DNA of 64,000 bases from CAWKGV01 sp963849305 (lineage in GTDB: Bacteria; Pseudomonadota; Alphaproteobacteria; Acetobacterales; Acetobacteraceae): the NCBI GenBank assembly GCA_963849305.1, contig CAWKGV010000022.1, forward strand, positions 62,001 to 126,000, read 5' to 3'. This document shows positions 42,319 to 50,350 of the stretch, piece by piece (position 1 is the first letter of the stretch; each line of letters starts with the position of its first letter). Both the position numbers and the translations under genes were made by a program. The notes beneath the pieces were generated by a model. It saw nothing but the letters and a program-made list of their open reading frames with translations. It had not been told where the DNA came from and ran no database searches.

Positions 42319-42636
42319 ATGCCGAGGCGCGTTCTCACCGGGCGGGTGACCAGCGACAAGATGGACAAGACCGTGACGGTTCTTGTCGATCGTCGCGTGA
42401 TGCATCCGCTGTACAAGAAGTTCATCCGGCGTTCGAAGAAATACGCCGCGCACGATGAGGCCAATCTCTGCAAGGTGGGCGACGTGGTGCGGATCGTGGA
42501 ATGCCCGCCGATCAGCAAGCGCAAGGCCTGGACGGTGGTCGAGCGCAACGGACGGTTGTTGCGCGAGGCACCTAAAGACGCGGTTGCCGCGGCCGAAGCC
42601 GAGCCGGCGCCTCCCGCCCCGATGCCGACGGCATAA
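42319..42636 (+). CDS. rpsQ: 30S ribosomal protein S17 with Ala/Pro-rich tail
   Basis: 105 residues against about 80-90 in most bacteria. The OB-fold core is complete (LTGRVTSDKMDKTVTVLVDR, DEANLCKVGDVVRIVECPP, SKRKAWTVVER). The extra part is a C-terminal tail AAAEAEPAPPAPMPTA, low in complexity and probably disordered on the ribosome surface. The stop is 12 bp before rplN, whose ribosome binding site (AAGGAGTTG) overlaps the stop. Confidence 0.96.
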   Translation: MPRRVLTGRVTSDKMDKTVTVLVDRRVMHPLYKKFIRRSKKYAAHDEANLCKVGDVVRIVECPPISKRKAWTVVERNGRLLREAPKDAVAAAEAEPAPPAPMPTA

Positions 42637-42648
42637 GGAGTTGCGGCC

Positions 42649-43017
42649 ATGATCCACGCTGAAACGAACCTCGACGTCGCGGACAACTCCGGCGCCCGTC
42701 GGGTGCAATGCATCAAGGTTCTGGGCGGATCGAAGCGCAAGACCGCCTCCGTGGGCGACGTGATCGTGGTTTCGATCAAGGAGGCGATTCCGCGCGGCAA
42801 GGTGAAGAAGGGCGACGTCCACCAGGCGGTGATCGTGCGCACCGCATTCCCGGTGCGCCGCCCCGACGGCAGCGCGATCCGCTTCGATCGCAACGCCGCC
42901 GTGCTGATCAACCGCCAGCAGGAGCCGATCGGCACCCGCATTTTCGGCCCGGTGGTGCGCGAGCTGCGCGGGCGGAAGTTCATGAAGATCATCTCGCTCG
43001 CCCCCGAGGTGATCTGA
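42649..43017 (+). CDS. rplN: 50S ribosomal protein L14
   Basis: 122 residues, standard. MIHAETNLDVADNSGARRVQ, GSKRKTASVGDVIVVSIKEA and RIFGPVVRELRGRKFMKIIS are unmistakable. L14 contacts 16S rRNA at an intersubunit bridge. The TGA overlaps the rplX ATG by one base. Confidence 0.98.
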   Translation: MIHAETNLDVADNSGARRVQCIKVLGGSKRKTASVGDVIVVSIKEAIPRGKVKKGDVHQAVIVRTAFPVRRPDGSAIRFDRNAAVLINRQQEPIGTRIFGPVVRELRGRKFMKIISLAPEVI

Positions 43018-43337
43018 TGGCCGCGCGCATTCGCAAGGGCGACGTGGTGCAGGTGATCACGGGCGCCCAGAAGGGCCGGCGCGGCGAGGTGCTGCGCGTG
43101 TTCCCGAAGGCGGACCGCGCCATCGTGCAGGGCGTGAAGGTGGCCAAGCGGCACACCAAGCCGCGCGGCCTCGGTCAGCCGGGCGGGATCGTGGAGCAGG
43201 AAGCGACGATCCACCTCTCCAATCTGAAACTGGTCGATCCCAAGACCGAGCAGCCGACCAAGGTGGGATTTCGAGTGCTGGAGGACGGGCGGAAGGTGCG
43301 CATCGCCAAGGCGACCGGCCAGGTGATCGAGGGCTGA
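43017..43337 (+). CDS. rplX: 50S ribosomal protein L24
   Basis: 106 residues. The KOW motif (KGDVVQVITGAQKGRRGEVL) and the KRHTKPRGLGQPGGIVEQEA segment identify L24, an early assembly initiator. The ATG at 43017 overlaps the rplN stop. One base separates its stop from the rplE ATG. Confidence 0.97.
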   Translation: MAARIRKGDVVQVITGAQKGRRGEVLRVFPKADRAIVQGVKVAKRHTKPRGLGQPGGIVEQEATIHLSNLKLVDPKTEQPTKVGFRVLEDGRKVRIAKATGQVIEG

Positions 43338-43338
43338 A

Positions 43339-44058
43339 ATGAGCGGAAGCAAGAACCCTCCGAAAGGCGGAGCCAAGGGCGCGGCGAAGGGCGGAGGACC
43401 GCGGGCCGGCGGCCCACCGAAGGGTGGGGCGCGGCCAGGCAAGGAGCCGGCGGCTACGTCGCGCGCTGGCGGGGCCGAGATAGCGGGCGTCGCCGAGGCG
43501 CTGGCCTCGCCCTCTGAGATGCCGCGCCTCAGGCGGCGCTATCTCGACGAGGTGCGCGACAAGTTGCGCCAGGAGTTCGGCTACAAGAACCCGATGCAGG
43601 TGCCGAGGTTGGAGAAGATCGTCCTCAACATGGGTGTCGGCGAAGCGACCGCCGATCAGAAGACGCTCGACTCGGCGGTGGCGGAGCTGGCCGCGATCAG
43701 CGGCCAGAAGCCGGTGAAGACGCTGGCCAAGAAGGCGATCGCCGGGTTCAAGATCCGCAAGGGCCTGCCGATCGGCTGCAAGGTCACGCTGCGCAAGGCG
43801 CGAATGTACGAGTTCATGGACCGGCTGATCAACATCGCCTTGCCGCGCGTGCGCGATTTTCGCGGCATCCAGGGCAAGGGCTTCGACGGGCGCGGCAACT
43901 TCGCGATGGGACTGCGCGAGCAGATCGTCTTCCCGGAGATCAACTACGACCGGGTGGACGCGATCCGCGGCATGGACGTGGTGTTCGTGACCACCGCGAA
44001 GACGGATGCCGAGGCGAAGGCGCTGCTCAAGGCCTTCGACCTGCCGTTCGCCAACTGA
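43339..44058 (+). CDS. rplE: 50S ribosomal protein L5 with long Gly/Lys/Pro-rich N-terminal extension
   Basis: 239 residues, where L5 is normally about 180. Residues 61-239 are a complete L5 (RRRYLDEVRDKLRQEFGYKN, VPRLEKIVLNMGVGEAT, RGIQGKGFDGRGNFAMGLRE). Residues 1-60 are low-complexity and basic: repeated Gly, Lys and Pro up to about residue 35, then Ala-rich. An internal ATG at 43519 would give a standard protein but lacks a ribosome binding site, whereas ATG 43339 follows GAGGGCTGAA at the rplX stop. The extension is therefore probably translated. L5 binds 5S rRNA in the central protuberance. Confidence 0.94.
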   Translation: MSGSKNPPKGGAKGAAKGGGPRAGGPPKGGARPGKEPAATSRAGGAEIAGVAEALASPSEMPRLRRRYLDEVRDKLRQEFGYKNPMQVPRLEKIVLNMGVGEATADQKTLDSAVAELAAISGQKPVKTLAKKAIAGFKIRKGLPIGCKVTLRKARMYEFMDRLINIALPRVRDFRGIQGKGFDGRGNFAMGLREQIVFPEINYDRVDAIRGMDVVFVTTAKTDAEAKALLKAFDLPFAN

Positions 44059-44123
44059 ATTAGGAAAACCGCCAGACGCGCGATGTTCGCGCCCCTGGCA
44101 GGTTCCGGAGGTAAAGACAGAGA

Positions 44124-44429
44124 ATGGCAAAGACCTCGCAGGTCAACCGCAACAGACGACGCCAGCGCATGGCGGCACGCGACAAGTCCAAGCGCGCCGC
44201 GCTCAAGGGGGTGCTCATGGACCGCACCCTGCCCGTGGAGGATCGTTTCAATGCCTCACTGAAATTGGCGGAACTGCCGCGCAACGGCGCGGCGGTACGC
44301 GTGCGGCTGCGCTGCGAACTCACCGGCCGTTCGCGCGGCAACTACCGCAAGTTCAAGCTGTGCCGCATCGCGTTGCGCGACCTCGCCTCGTCCGGGCAGA
44401 TCCCCGGCATGGTGAAGGCAAGCTGGTAA
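44124..44429 (+). CDS. rpsN: 30S ribosomal protein S14, zinc-independent type
   Basis: 101 residues, the long form lacking the CxxC zinc ribbon. RRQRMAARDKSKRAALKGVL, then RVRLRCELTGRSRGNYRKFK and the conserved C-terminal GQIPGMVKASW end. GGAGGTAAAGACAGAGA upstream provides the ribosome binding site. Sixty-five bp separate it from rplE. Confidence 0.97.
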   Translation: MAKTSQVNRNRRRQRMAARDKSKRAALKGVLMDRTLPVEDRFNASLKLAELPRNGAAVRVRLRCELTGRSRGNYRKFKLCRIALRDLASSGQIPGMVKASW

Positions 44430-44441
44430 CGGGGGCGCCCG

Positions 44442-44840
44442 ATGTCCATGTCCGATCCGCTGGGCGACATGCTCACCCGCATCCGCAACGCGCAGCGCGC
44501 GCGCCATACATCTTGCGTGGCCCCGGCCTCGAAGCTGCGCGCCAACGTGCTCGACGTGCTGCGCCGCGAGGGCTACATCCGCGGCTTCTCGGCCCAGGAG
44601 CTGCGCCCGGGCGTCGCGCAGCTCCGCATCGAGCTGAAATACAACGAGGGCGAGCCGGTGATCAAAGAGATCCACCGCGTCTCCAAGCCCGGCCGGCGGG
44701 TCTATTCGAAGATCAAGGAACTGCCGCGCGTATATGCCGGTCTCGGGGTGTCCATCCTGTCCACGCCCCGCGGCGTGATGAGCGATGCCGAGGCCCGCGC
44801 CGCCAATGTCGGCGGCGAGGTCTTGTGTCGCGTGTTCTGA
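44442..44840 (+). CDS. rpsH: 30S ribosomal protein S8
   Basis: 132 residues, standard. MSDPLGDMLTRIRNAQRARH, VLRREGYIRGFSAQELRPG and the C-terminal STPRGVMSDAEARAANVGGE segment are diagnostic. S8 binds the central domain of 16S rRNA and in E. coli represses the spc operon. Twelve bp after rpsN. Confidence 0.98.
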   Translation: MSMSDPLGDMLTRIRNAQRARHTSCVAPASKLRANVLDVLRREGYIRGFSAQELRPGVAQLRIELKYNEGEPVIKEIHRVSKPGRRVYSKIKELPRVYAGLGVSILSTPRGVMSDAEARAANVGGEVLCRVF

Positions 44841-44850
44841 GGGTGTCGCG

Positions 44851-45384
44851 ATGTCGCGCGTAGGCAAATATCCGGTCGAGATCCCGCAGGGCGTGCAGGT
44901 CGGTATCGCCGGGCGGCTGTTGACCGCCAAGGGGCGGCTCGGCGAGCTGAAGCTCGAATTGACCGACGATATCGAGGCCAAGATCGAGGACAGCAAGGTG
45001 AGCATCGCGCCGCGCGGCAACGAGCGTCAGGCGCGCATGATGTGGGGCACGACGCGGGCGAACGTCGCCAACATGGTCAAGGGCGTCTCCACCGGCTTCG
45101 TCAAGGCGATGGAGATCACCGGCACGGGGTATCGTGCCGCGGTGCAGGGCAAGAACCTGGTGCTCAACCTCGGTTTCGCCCATGACGTGGTCTATCCGAT
45201 CCCCGAGGGGATCAAGATCACCTGCGAGCGCCCGACGGCGGTGAGGGTGGAAGGCGTGGACAAGCGGCTGGTCGGCCAGGTGGCCGCCGAGATCCGTGGA
45301 TTCCGCCCGCCGGAGCCCTACAAGGGCAAGGGCGTGCGCTATAGCGACGAGACCATCCGCCGCAAGGAAGGCAAGAAGAAATAA
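44851..45384 (+). CDS. rplF: 50S ribosomal protein L6
   Basis: 177 residues. MSRVGKYPVEIPQGVQVGIA, TNANNV-like ANVANMVKGVSTGFVKAMEI and the C-terminal PPEPYKGKGVRYSDETIRRK confirm L6, which lies near the sarcin-ricin loop. ATG 44851 fits the family; the frame is open from 44785. The stop overlaps the rplR ATG by one base. Confidence 0.98.
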   Translation: MSRVGKYPVEIPQGVQVGIAGRLLTAKGRLGELKLELTDDIEAKIEDSKVSIAPRGNERQARMMWGTTRANVANMVKGVSTGFVKAMEITGTGYRAAVQGKNLVLNLGFAHDVVYPIPEGIKITCERPTAVRVEGVDKRLVGQVAAEIRGFRPPEPYKGKGVRYSDETIRRKEGKKK

Positions 45385-45746
45385 TGAGCGAGGTCCAGGA
45401 TCTGCGGGAGCGCCGGCGCCAGCGCCTGCGCTTCCAGCTTCGCCAAAAGAGCGGCGGACGGCCACGCCTGTCCGTCTTCCGATCCGGCAAGCACATCTAT
45501 GCCCAAGTGATCGATGATTCGGCCGGTCGCACCGTCGCCGCTGCCTCTTCGCTCGACAAGGGCTTGCGCGACGCGCTGCGCACCGGGGCCGACAAGGCCG
45601 CTGCGGCGGCGGTCGGCAAGCTCGTGGCCGAGCGGGCGGTCGCCGCCGGGGTGAAGGAGGTGGTCTTCGACCGTGGCGCTTATCTTTACCATGGCCGCGT
45701 CAAGGCGCTGGCCGACGCCGCCCGGGAAGGCGGGCTCGCGTTTTGA
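45384..45746 (+). CDS. rplR: 50S ribosomal protein L18
   Basis: 120 residues. GRPRLSVFRSGKHIYAQVID, LVAERAVAAGVKEVVFDRGA and YLYHGRVKALADAAREGGL are diagnostic of the 5S rRNA-binding L18. The ATG overlaps the rplF stop (TAATG). A 39-bp gap follows before rpsE. Confidence 0.98.
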   Translation: MSEVQDLRERRRQRLRFQLRQKSGGRPRLSVFRSGKHIYAQVIDDSAGRTVAAASSLDKGLRDALRTGADKAAAAAVGKLVAERAVAAGVKEVVFDRGAYLYHGRVKALADAAREGGLAF

Positions 45747-45785
45747 CGACTTTTTCGAGCGGCTCCCTTGGGGGGAATGAACTGA

Positions 45786-46370
45786 ATGGCACGTGAACCG
45801 AGGGAAGGCCGCCGCCGCGACCGCGAGGATCGCGAATCCGACGACGGCATCATCGACAAGCTGGTCACGATTAACCGCGTGGCCAAGGTGGTGAAGGGCG
45901 GCCGCCGCTTCGCCTTCGCCGCCCTCGTCGTCGTGGGCGACCAGAAGGGCCGCGTCGGCTACGGCGCCGGCAAGGCGCGCGAGGTGCCGGAGGCGATCCG
46001 CAAGGCGACCGAACGCGCCAAGCGCGGGATGATCCGCGTGCCGATGAAGGAAGGGCGCACGCTCCACCATGACGTGGAGGGGCGCTACGGCGCCGGGGCC
46101 GTAGTGCTGCGCTCGGCGACGCCGGGCACCGGCATCATCGCCGGCGGCCCCTTGCGCGCGGTGTTCGAATCGCTCGGCATCGGCGACGTGGTGGCGAAAA
46201 GCCTCGGCAGCCGCAACCCGCACAATATGGTCAAGGCGACCTTCGATGCCTTCGCGCGCTGCGCCTCGCCGCGCGCGGTCGCCAACCGGCGGGGCAAGAA
46301 GGTGGCCGAGCTGTTCGGCCCGCGCCGCGAGGCCGCGCCGCAGCCAGCGGAGGGCGAGACGCATGGCTGA
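45786..46370 (+). CDS. rpsE: 30S ribosomal protein S5
   Basis: 194 residues. A charged N-terminal tail (REPREGRRRDREDRESDDG) precedes the S5 core: INRVAKVVKGGRRFAFAALV, the GRVGYGAGKAREVPEAIRKA helix, and GTGIIAGGPLRAVFESLGI. It affects translational accuracy. The last 8 nt overlap rpmD. Confidence 0.98.
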   Translation: MAREPREGRRRDREDRESDDGIIDKLVTINRVAKVVKGGRRFAFAALVVVGDQKGRVGYGAGKAREVPEAIRKATERAKRGMIRVPMKEGRTLHHDVEGRYGAGAVVLRSATPGTGIIAGGPLRAVFESLGIGDVVAKSLGSRNPHNMVKATFDAFARCASPRAVANRRGKKVAELFGPRREAAPQPAEGETHG

Positions 46371-46557
46371 GACGCTCAAGCGCATCCGCGTCACCCAGAC
46401 CCGCTCCCCCGCCGGCCGCAAGCCGGGCCAGCGCGAGACGCTGATCGGCCTCGGGCTCAACAAGATGCACCGCACGCGGGAGTTGGAGGACACCCCGGCG
46501 ATCCGCGGCATGGTGCGCAAAGTCGCCCATCTGGTGCAGGTCGAGGAGCTGTCTTGA
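46363..46557 (+). CDS. rpmD: 50S ribosomal protein L30
   Basis: 64 residues. MAETLKRIRVTQTRSPAGRK, then ETLIGLGLNKMHRTRELEDT, the usual two blocks of bacterial L30. ATG 46363 lies inside the end of rpsE (8-nt overlap) and is preceded by GGAGGGCGAGACGC, which also serves as its ribosome binding site. Confidence 0.96.
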   Translation: MAETLKRIRVTQTRSPAGRKPGQRETLIGLGLNKMHRTRELEDTPAIRGMVRKVAHLVQVEELS

Positions 46558-46558
46558 C

Positions 46559-47050
46559 ATGAAGCTGAACGAGCTGCGCGACAATCCGGGCGCCCGCCGC
46601 CGCTCGAAGCGGCTGGGGCGAGGGATCGGGTCGGGCAAGGGCAAGACCGCCGGCAAGGGCGTGAAGGGGCAGAAGGCGCGCACCGGCGTCGCGCTCAACG
46701 GCTTCGAGGGCGGGCAGATGCCGATCTATCGGCGGCTGCCCAAGCGCGGGTTCCACAACCCGTTCCGCAAGGTCTATGCGCCGGTCAACCTTGACGCCCT
46801 AGAGGCCGCGATCGCGGTCGGCCGGATCGACGCCGGGGAGCCGATCACCGAGGATATCCTGCGCGCGGCCGGCCTGGTGCGCGGCGGCAAGGTGGCGGGG
46901 GTTCGGCTGCTGGCCAGGGGCGAGATCGGCCGGGCGGTGACGATCACCGTCTCCGGGGCCTCGGCGGCCGCGATCGAGGCGGTGCAAAAGGCAGGCGGGT
47001 CGGTCACGACCACCGTGGCGGCCAGGGAGCCCGCAGCTCAGCCGGCATGA
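46559..47050 (+). CDS. rplO: 50S ribosomal protein L15
   Basis: 163 residues. MKLNELRDNPGARRRSKRLG, then RGIGSGKGKTAGKGVKGQKA and the FEGGQMPIYRRLPKRGFHN motif. A late-assembly protein that contacts 23S rRNA domains. Its start is one base after the rpmD stop. A 120-bp gap to secY follows, without an obvious gene. Confidence 0.97.
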   Translation: MKLNELRDNPGARRRSKRLGRGIGSGKGKTAGKGVKGQKARTGVALNGFEGGQMPIYRRLPKRGFHNPFRKVYAPVNLDALEAAIAVGRIDAGEPITEDILRAAGLVRGGKVAGVRLLARGEIGRAVTITVSGASAAAIEAVQKAGGSVTTTVAAREPAAQPA

Positions 47051-47170
47051 AAGTCATGTCCGCTGGGAACCTTGCCTCGCGGCATCCCCACGGCCTAAAT
47101 TCCGCGCCTTGATGGCGCCGGTTCTGCGGAAATCCCGATCGGCGTCGTCGCCCTTGATGGAACATCGCTC

Positions 47171-48508
47171 ATGGCCTCGGCGGCCGAACAACTCGCAGCC
47201 AATCTCAATCTCGGCGTTCTCTCGAAGGCGACCGAACTCAAGAAGCGCATCTGGTTCACGCTTCTCGCGCTGATCGTCTATCGCGTCGGCTCCTATATTC
47301 CGGTTCCCGGCGTGGACGCCTCGGTAATGACCGAGATGATGCAGCAGCACGGCGGCGGCATCCTCGGGATGTTCAACATGTTCACCGGCGGCGCGCTCGG
47401 GCGCATGACGGTGTTCGCGCTGAACATCATGCCCTACATCAGTGCCAGCATCATCATCCAGCTCCTGACCGCGGCGATGCCCTCGCTGGAAGCGTTGAAG
47501 AAGGAGGGCGAGCAAGGGCGCGTCAAGCTCAACCAGTACTCGCGCTACCTGACCGTGGCGATCGCCTTCTTCCAGTCTTACGGCATCTCGGTTGGGCTGG
47601 AGAGCATGCACGGCAGCTTCGGCCCGGCGGTGCCGAATCCCGGGCCGATGTTCCTGTTCACCTGCGTCGTCACCTTGGTCGGCGGCACCATGTTCCTGAT
47701 GTGGGTGGGCGAGCAGATCACCGCGCGCGGCGTGGGCAATGGCACCAGCCTCATCATCATGGCGGGGATCGTCGCCAACCTGCCGAACGCCATCGCCTCG
47801 CTGCTCGAGCTGGGCAGCACGGGCGCGCTCTCGCCCGTGTTCATCGTCGGCTTCTTCGTGCTCGCCTTCGCGGTGATCGCGTTCATCGTGTTCATCGAGC
47901 GCGCCTACCGGCGGGTGCCGGTGCAGTATCCCAAACGGCAGGTCGGCAACCGAATGTTCGGTGGCGATTCAACCCACATGCCGCTGAAGATCAACACCTC
48001 GGGCGTGATTCCGCCGATCTTCGCCAGCTCCATCCTGCTGATCCCGGCGACCATCGCCGGGTTCTCCGGCGGGGGCACCGGCTGGCTCACCTTCCTGGCC
48101 TCCCAACTCGGCCACGGCACGCCGGCCTACATGGCGCTCTATGCGATCCTGATTATCTTCTTTTCGTATTTCTATACTGCGGTGGTGTTCAACCCGCAGG
48201 AAACGGCGGACAACCTGAAGAAATACGGCGGCTTCGTCCCCGGCATCCGGCCCGGCAGCGCGACGGCGGAGTATTTCGATTACGTGCTCACGCGGCTGAC
48301 CACGGTGGGCGGCCTCTATCTGGCGGCGGTGTGTCTGCTGCCCGAGCTGCTGATCAGCAATTACGGGTTGCCCTTCTATTTCGGTGGCACGTCCATCCTG
48401 ATCGTGGTGTCGGTGACGATGGACACGGTGACGCAAATCCAGTCCCATCTGCTGGCGCACCAGTATGAAGGCCTGATCCGCAAAGCCCGGGTGAGAAGCC
48501 GACGATGA
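47171..48508 (+). CDS. secY: Preprotein translocase subunit SecY
   Basis: 445 residues, ten membrane helices. FTLLALIVYRVGSYIPVPGV (helix 1), the plug region MFNMFTGGALGRMTVFALNI, NPGPMFLFTCVVTLVGG, and cytosolic loops with conserved basic residues such as IERAYRRVPVQYPKRQVGNR and KKYGGFVPGIRPG, which contact SecA and the ribosome. With SecE and SecG it forms the protein-conducting channel; secE is not in this window. It overlaps adk by 4 nt. Confidence 0.98.
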   Translation: MASAAEQLAANLNLGVLSKATELKKRIWFTLLALIVYRVGSYIPVPGVDASVMTEMMQQHGGGILGMFNMFTGGALGRMTVFALNIMPYISASIIIQLLTAAMPSLEALKKEGEQGRVKLNQYSRYLTVAIAFFQSYGISVGLESMHGSFGPAVPNPGPMFLFTCVVTLVGGTMFLMWVGEQITARGVGNGTSLIIMAGIVANLPNAIASLLELGSTGALSPVFIVGFFVLAFAVIAFIVFIERAYRRVPVQYPKRQVGNRMFGGDSTHMPLKINTSGVIPPIFASSILLIPATIAGFSGGGTGWLTFLASQLGHGTPAYMALYAILIIFFSYFYTAVVFNPQETADNLKKYGGFVPGIRPGSATAEYFDYVLTRLTTVGGLYLAAVCLLPELLISNYGLPFYFGGTSILIVVSVTMDTVTQIQSHLLAHQYEGLIRKARVRSRR

Positions 48509-49167
48509 TCCTGATACTGCTTGGCCCGCCGGGCGCCGGGAAGGGCACCCAGGCCAAGCGGCTGGAGGAGCGATACGGCATCGCGCAGATCAGCACGGGC
48601 GACATGCTGCGCGCCGAGGTCGCGGCCGGCTCCCCGATCGGCCGGGAGGCGCGGGCGGTGATGGAGGCTGGCCAGCTCGTCTCCGATGACATCATCATCC
48701 GGATGCTGGGCGGGCGGATCGACCGGCCGGACTGCGCCAGGGGCTTCATCCTGGACGGTTTTCCCCGTACTGTGCCGCAGGCCGAGGCGCTGGACCGGCT
48801 GCTCGCCAATAAGCGGCTCGAGCTCGACGCGGTGATCGAGCTGAAGGTGGACGACGCCGCGCTGGTGGAGCGCATCGCTGGGCGCTTCACCTGTGCCAAG
48901 TGCGGCACCGGCTATCACGACCGCTTCAAGCCGACCGCGACGCAAGGCAAGTGCGACCTGTGCGGTGCCACCGAGTTCGTCCGCCGCGCCGACGACACGC
49001 GCGACACCGTCATGGCGCGGCTGGAGGCGTATTATCGCCAGACCGCGCCGATCATCCCGCACTACCGGGCGCAAGGGCGCTTTTACGCGGTGGACGGGAT
49101 GGCGGACATCGACGAGGTGACGCGGCAGATCGAGGCGACGTTGGACGGGTTAGGGCAGGGCGGCTGA
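48505..49167 (+). CDS. adk: Adenylate kinase, zinc-containing LID form
   Basis: 220 residues. P-loop GPPGAGKGT (7-15), DGFPRTVPQAEALD nucleotide-binding segment, and a LID domain with a four-cysteine zinc site: Cys130, Cys133, Cys150 and Cys153. Interconverts ATP + AMP and 2 ADP. Its ATG overlaps the secY stop (ATGA). It is the last gene of the block: an intrinsic terminator begins 5 bp downstream, where relatives usually continue with rpsM. Confidence 0.98.
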   Translation: MILILLGPPGAGKGTQAKRLEERYGIAQISTGDMLRAEVAAGSPIGREARAVMEAGQLVSDDIIIRMLGGRIDRPDCARGFILDGFPRTVPQAEALDRLLANKRLELDAVIELKVDDAALVERIAGRFTCAKCGTGYHDRFKPTATQGKCDLCGATEFVRRADDTRDTVMARLEAYYRQTAPIIPHYRAQGRFYAVDGMADIDEVTRQIEATLDGLGQGG

Positions 49168-49171
49168 ACCG

Positions 49172-49205
49172 TTGCTTCAGGTAGCCTGAGAAGCAAGTTG
49201 TTTTG
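49172..49205 (+). terminator. Intrinsic terminator after adk
   Basis: TTGCTTCAGG pairs with CCTGAGAAGCAA (2-nt bulge) around TAG, followed by GTTGTTTTG. It is right behind adk and closes the ribosomal-secY-adk transcript. Confidence 0.7.
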
Positions 49206-49439
49206 TAATTGTCGCCGCGCTTGACCCGGTGATCCAACGCAGGGCTCATCCAGCACGCCGGCGGCTGTCATGAGCTAAACATTTGCACTTACGCAGTCAC
49301 TTGAAGAACGACCCACTCCATCGTCTCAATAATAATCTAGTCGCGATGTGACCTAGTTCACAACCTCACGTGAGCTATCGCTACTATTGGAGTGGCGAAG
49401 AATTCGTGATCTTCGACGACCCGGATCTGGGAGGTTGTC
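49206..49439. other. Intergenic region, no gene seen; 10-bp palindrome
   Basis: A/T-richer than its surroundings. It holds the palindrome CTCACGTGAG (49365-49374), 65 bp before the next gene, which could be a regulator site. No convincing promoter hexamers were found. Confidence 0.35.
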
Positions 49440-50336
49440 ATGAGAACACGTGCCGTATGCTGCATTTTTACCGGTTCCCTGGTGCTGGGCGCGGACGTCG
49501 CGCTGGCAAACTCGCAACTGGTCTGCCCGCCCCATTGCTATCAGCACCCTCAATCGCCGCGGCTGCCCACTCCGCCGCGCCGCTTGGTCCCACCAAGCCT
49601 GCCGCAGAACGCCTATGCCCCGCCTCGAGTGCTCACGCCGCCACGGGTCTTCCCCGGTCGGCCAGCAACTGCCGTGATCGGGACGGCGTTGGCCGGACCG
49701 AGCAAGGTCGATTTGAAACCGAACCGCTTTATTGCGGTGAGGCCTGGCTTTGCCAATGCGTCAGAAAATAACTGGTCACCGGCGAGCCAAGCTCAATCGA
49801 CGCAGAATCCGTCCCAGGTTGCGGGGTCTGCATCGGGCCAAGCAAGTCCCCGTTTTGTCGTGCAACAGGGCTTTACGTCCGGTTCCGAAGCCAACTCGTC
49901 ACTTGGGCAGAACAGCGGCGGCCCGCCTCCCGCGTCCTATCAACCCAGCTACGTGCAGCAGGGTTACGCAACGCCGACATACGGCAGTATCACGCCATCA
50001 GCTTATGGACAGGTCGGGTATTCCCCCCAGACTTCAGAGCAGGGCGCATCCGCGCCGCAAGCCGCCGGCCTGCAACTCCCTGACCCATCAACGAACGTGG
50101 CACAACAGCTTCCATCGGCTGATGCAACACAGGCAACTTCGTCTCCGACTACCACGGAGCCGCAATCCAGCTCCTTATCGCAAGCTCCGTCGCCGGATAC
50201 CTCGTTTGTCGCGTACGCCTGCCATACGACGCTCGGCGTTTGTCCCGTTGTCTTTTCTTCTCCACCCCAGGCCGGCAGTGCCTGCCTGTGTATCGATGCC
50301 AGCTCCGGACGACGAGACCAGGGCGAAGTCCAATAG
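49440..50336 (+). CDS. Secreted Pro/Ser/Gln-rich protein of unknown function
   Basis: 298 residues. A signal peptide (MRTRAVCCIFTGSLVLGADV, cleavage likely after ALA at about residue 23) is followed by a low-complexity region rich in Pro, Ser, Gln, Ala and Tyr (for example ASYQPSYVQQGYATPTYGS). A Cys-containing C-terminal part (YACHTTLGVCPVVFSS, then GSACLCIDASSGR) resembles a small disulfide-bonded domain, and two Cys also lie near the mature N-terminus (CPPHCYQ). GGGAGGTTGTC before the ATG is a good ribosome binding site. Homologues are not recognised; likely a lineage-specific envelope or surface protein, in the same unit as the next gene 14 bp downstream. Confidence 0.7.
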   Translation: MRTRAVCCIFTGSLVLGADVALANSQLVCPPHCYQHPQSPRLPTPPRRLVPPSLPQNAYAPPRVLTPPRVFPGRPATAVIGTALAGPSKVDLKPNRFIAVRPGFANASENNWSPASQAQSTQNPSQVAGSASGQASPRFVVQQGFTSGSEANSSLGQNSGGPPPASYQPSYVQQGYATPTYGSITPSAYGQVGYSPQTSEQGASAPQAAGLQLPDPSTNVAQQLPSADATQATSSPTTTEPQSSSLSQAPSPDTSFVAYACHTTLGVCPVVFSSPPQAGSACLCIDASSGRRDQGEVQ

Positions 50337-50350
50337 GCGGCTGCTAAGAG

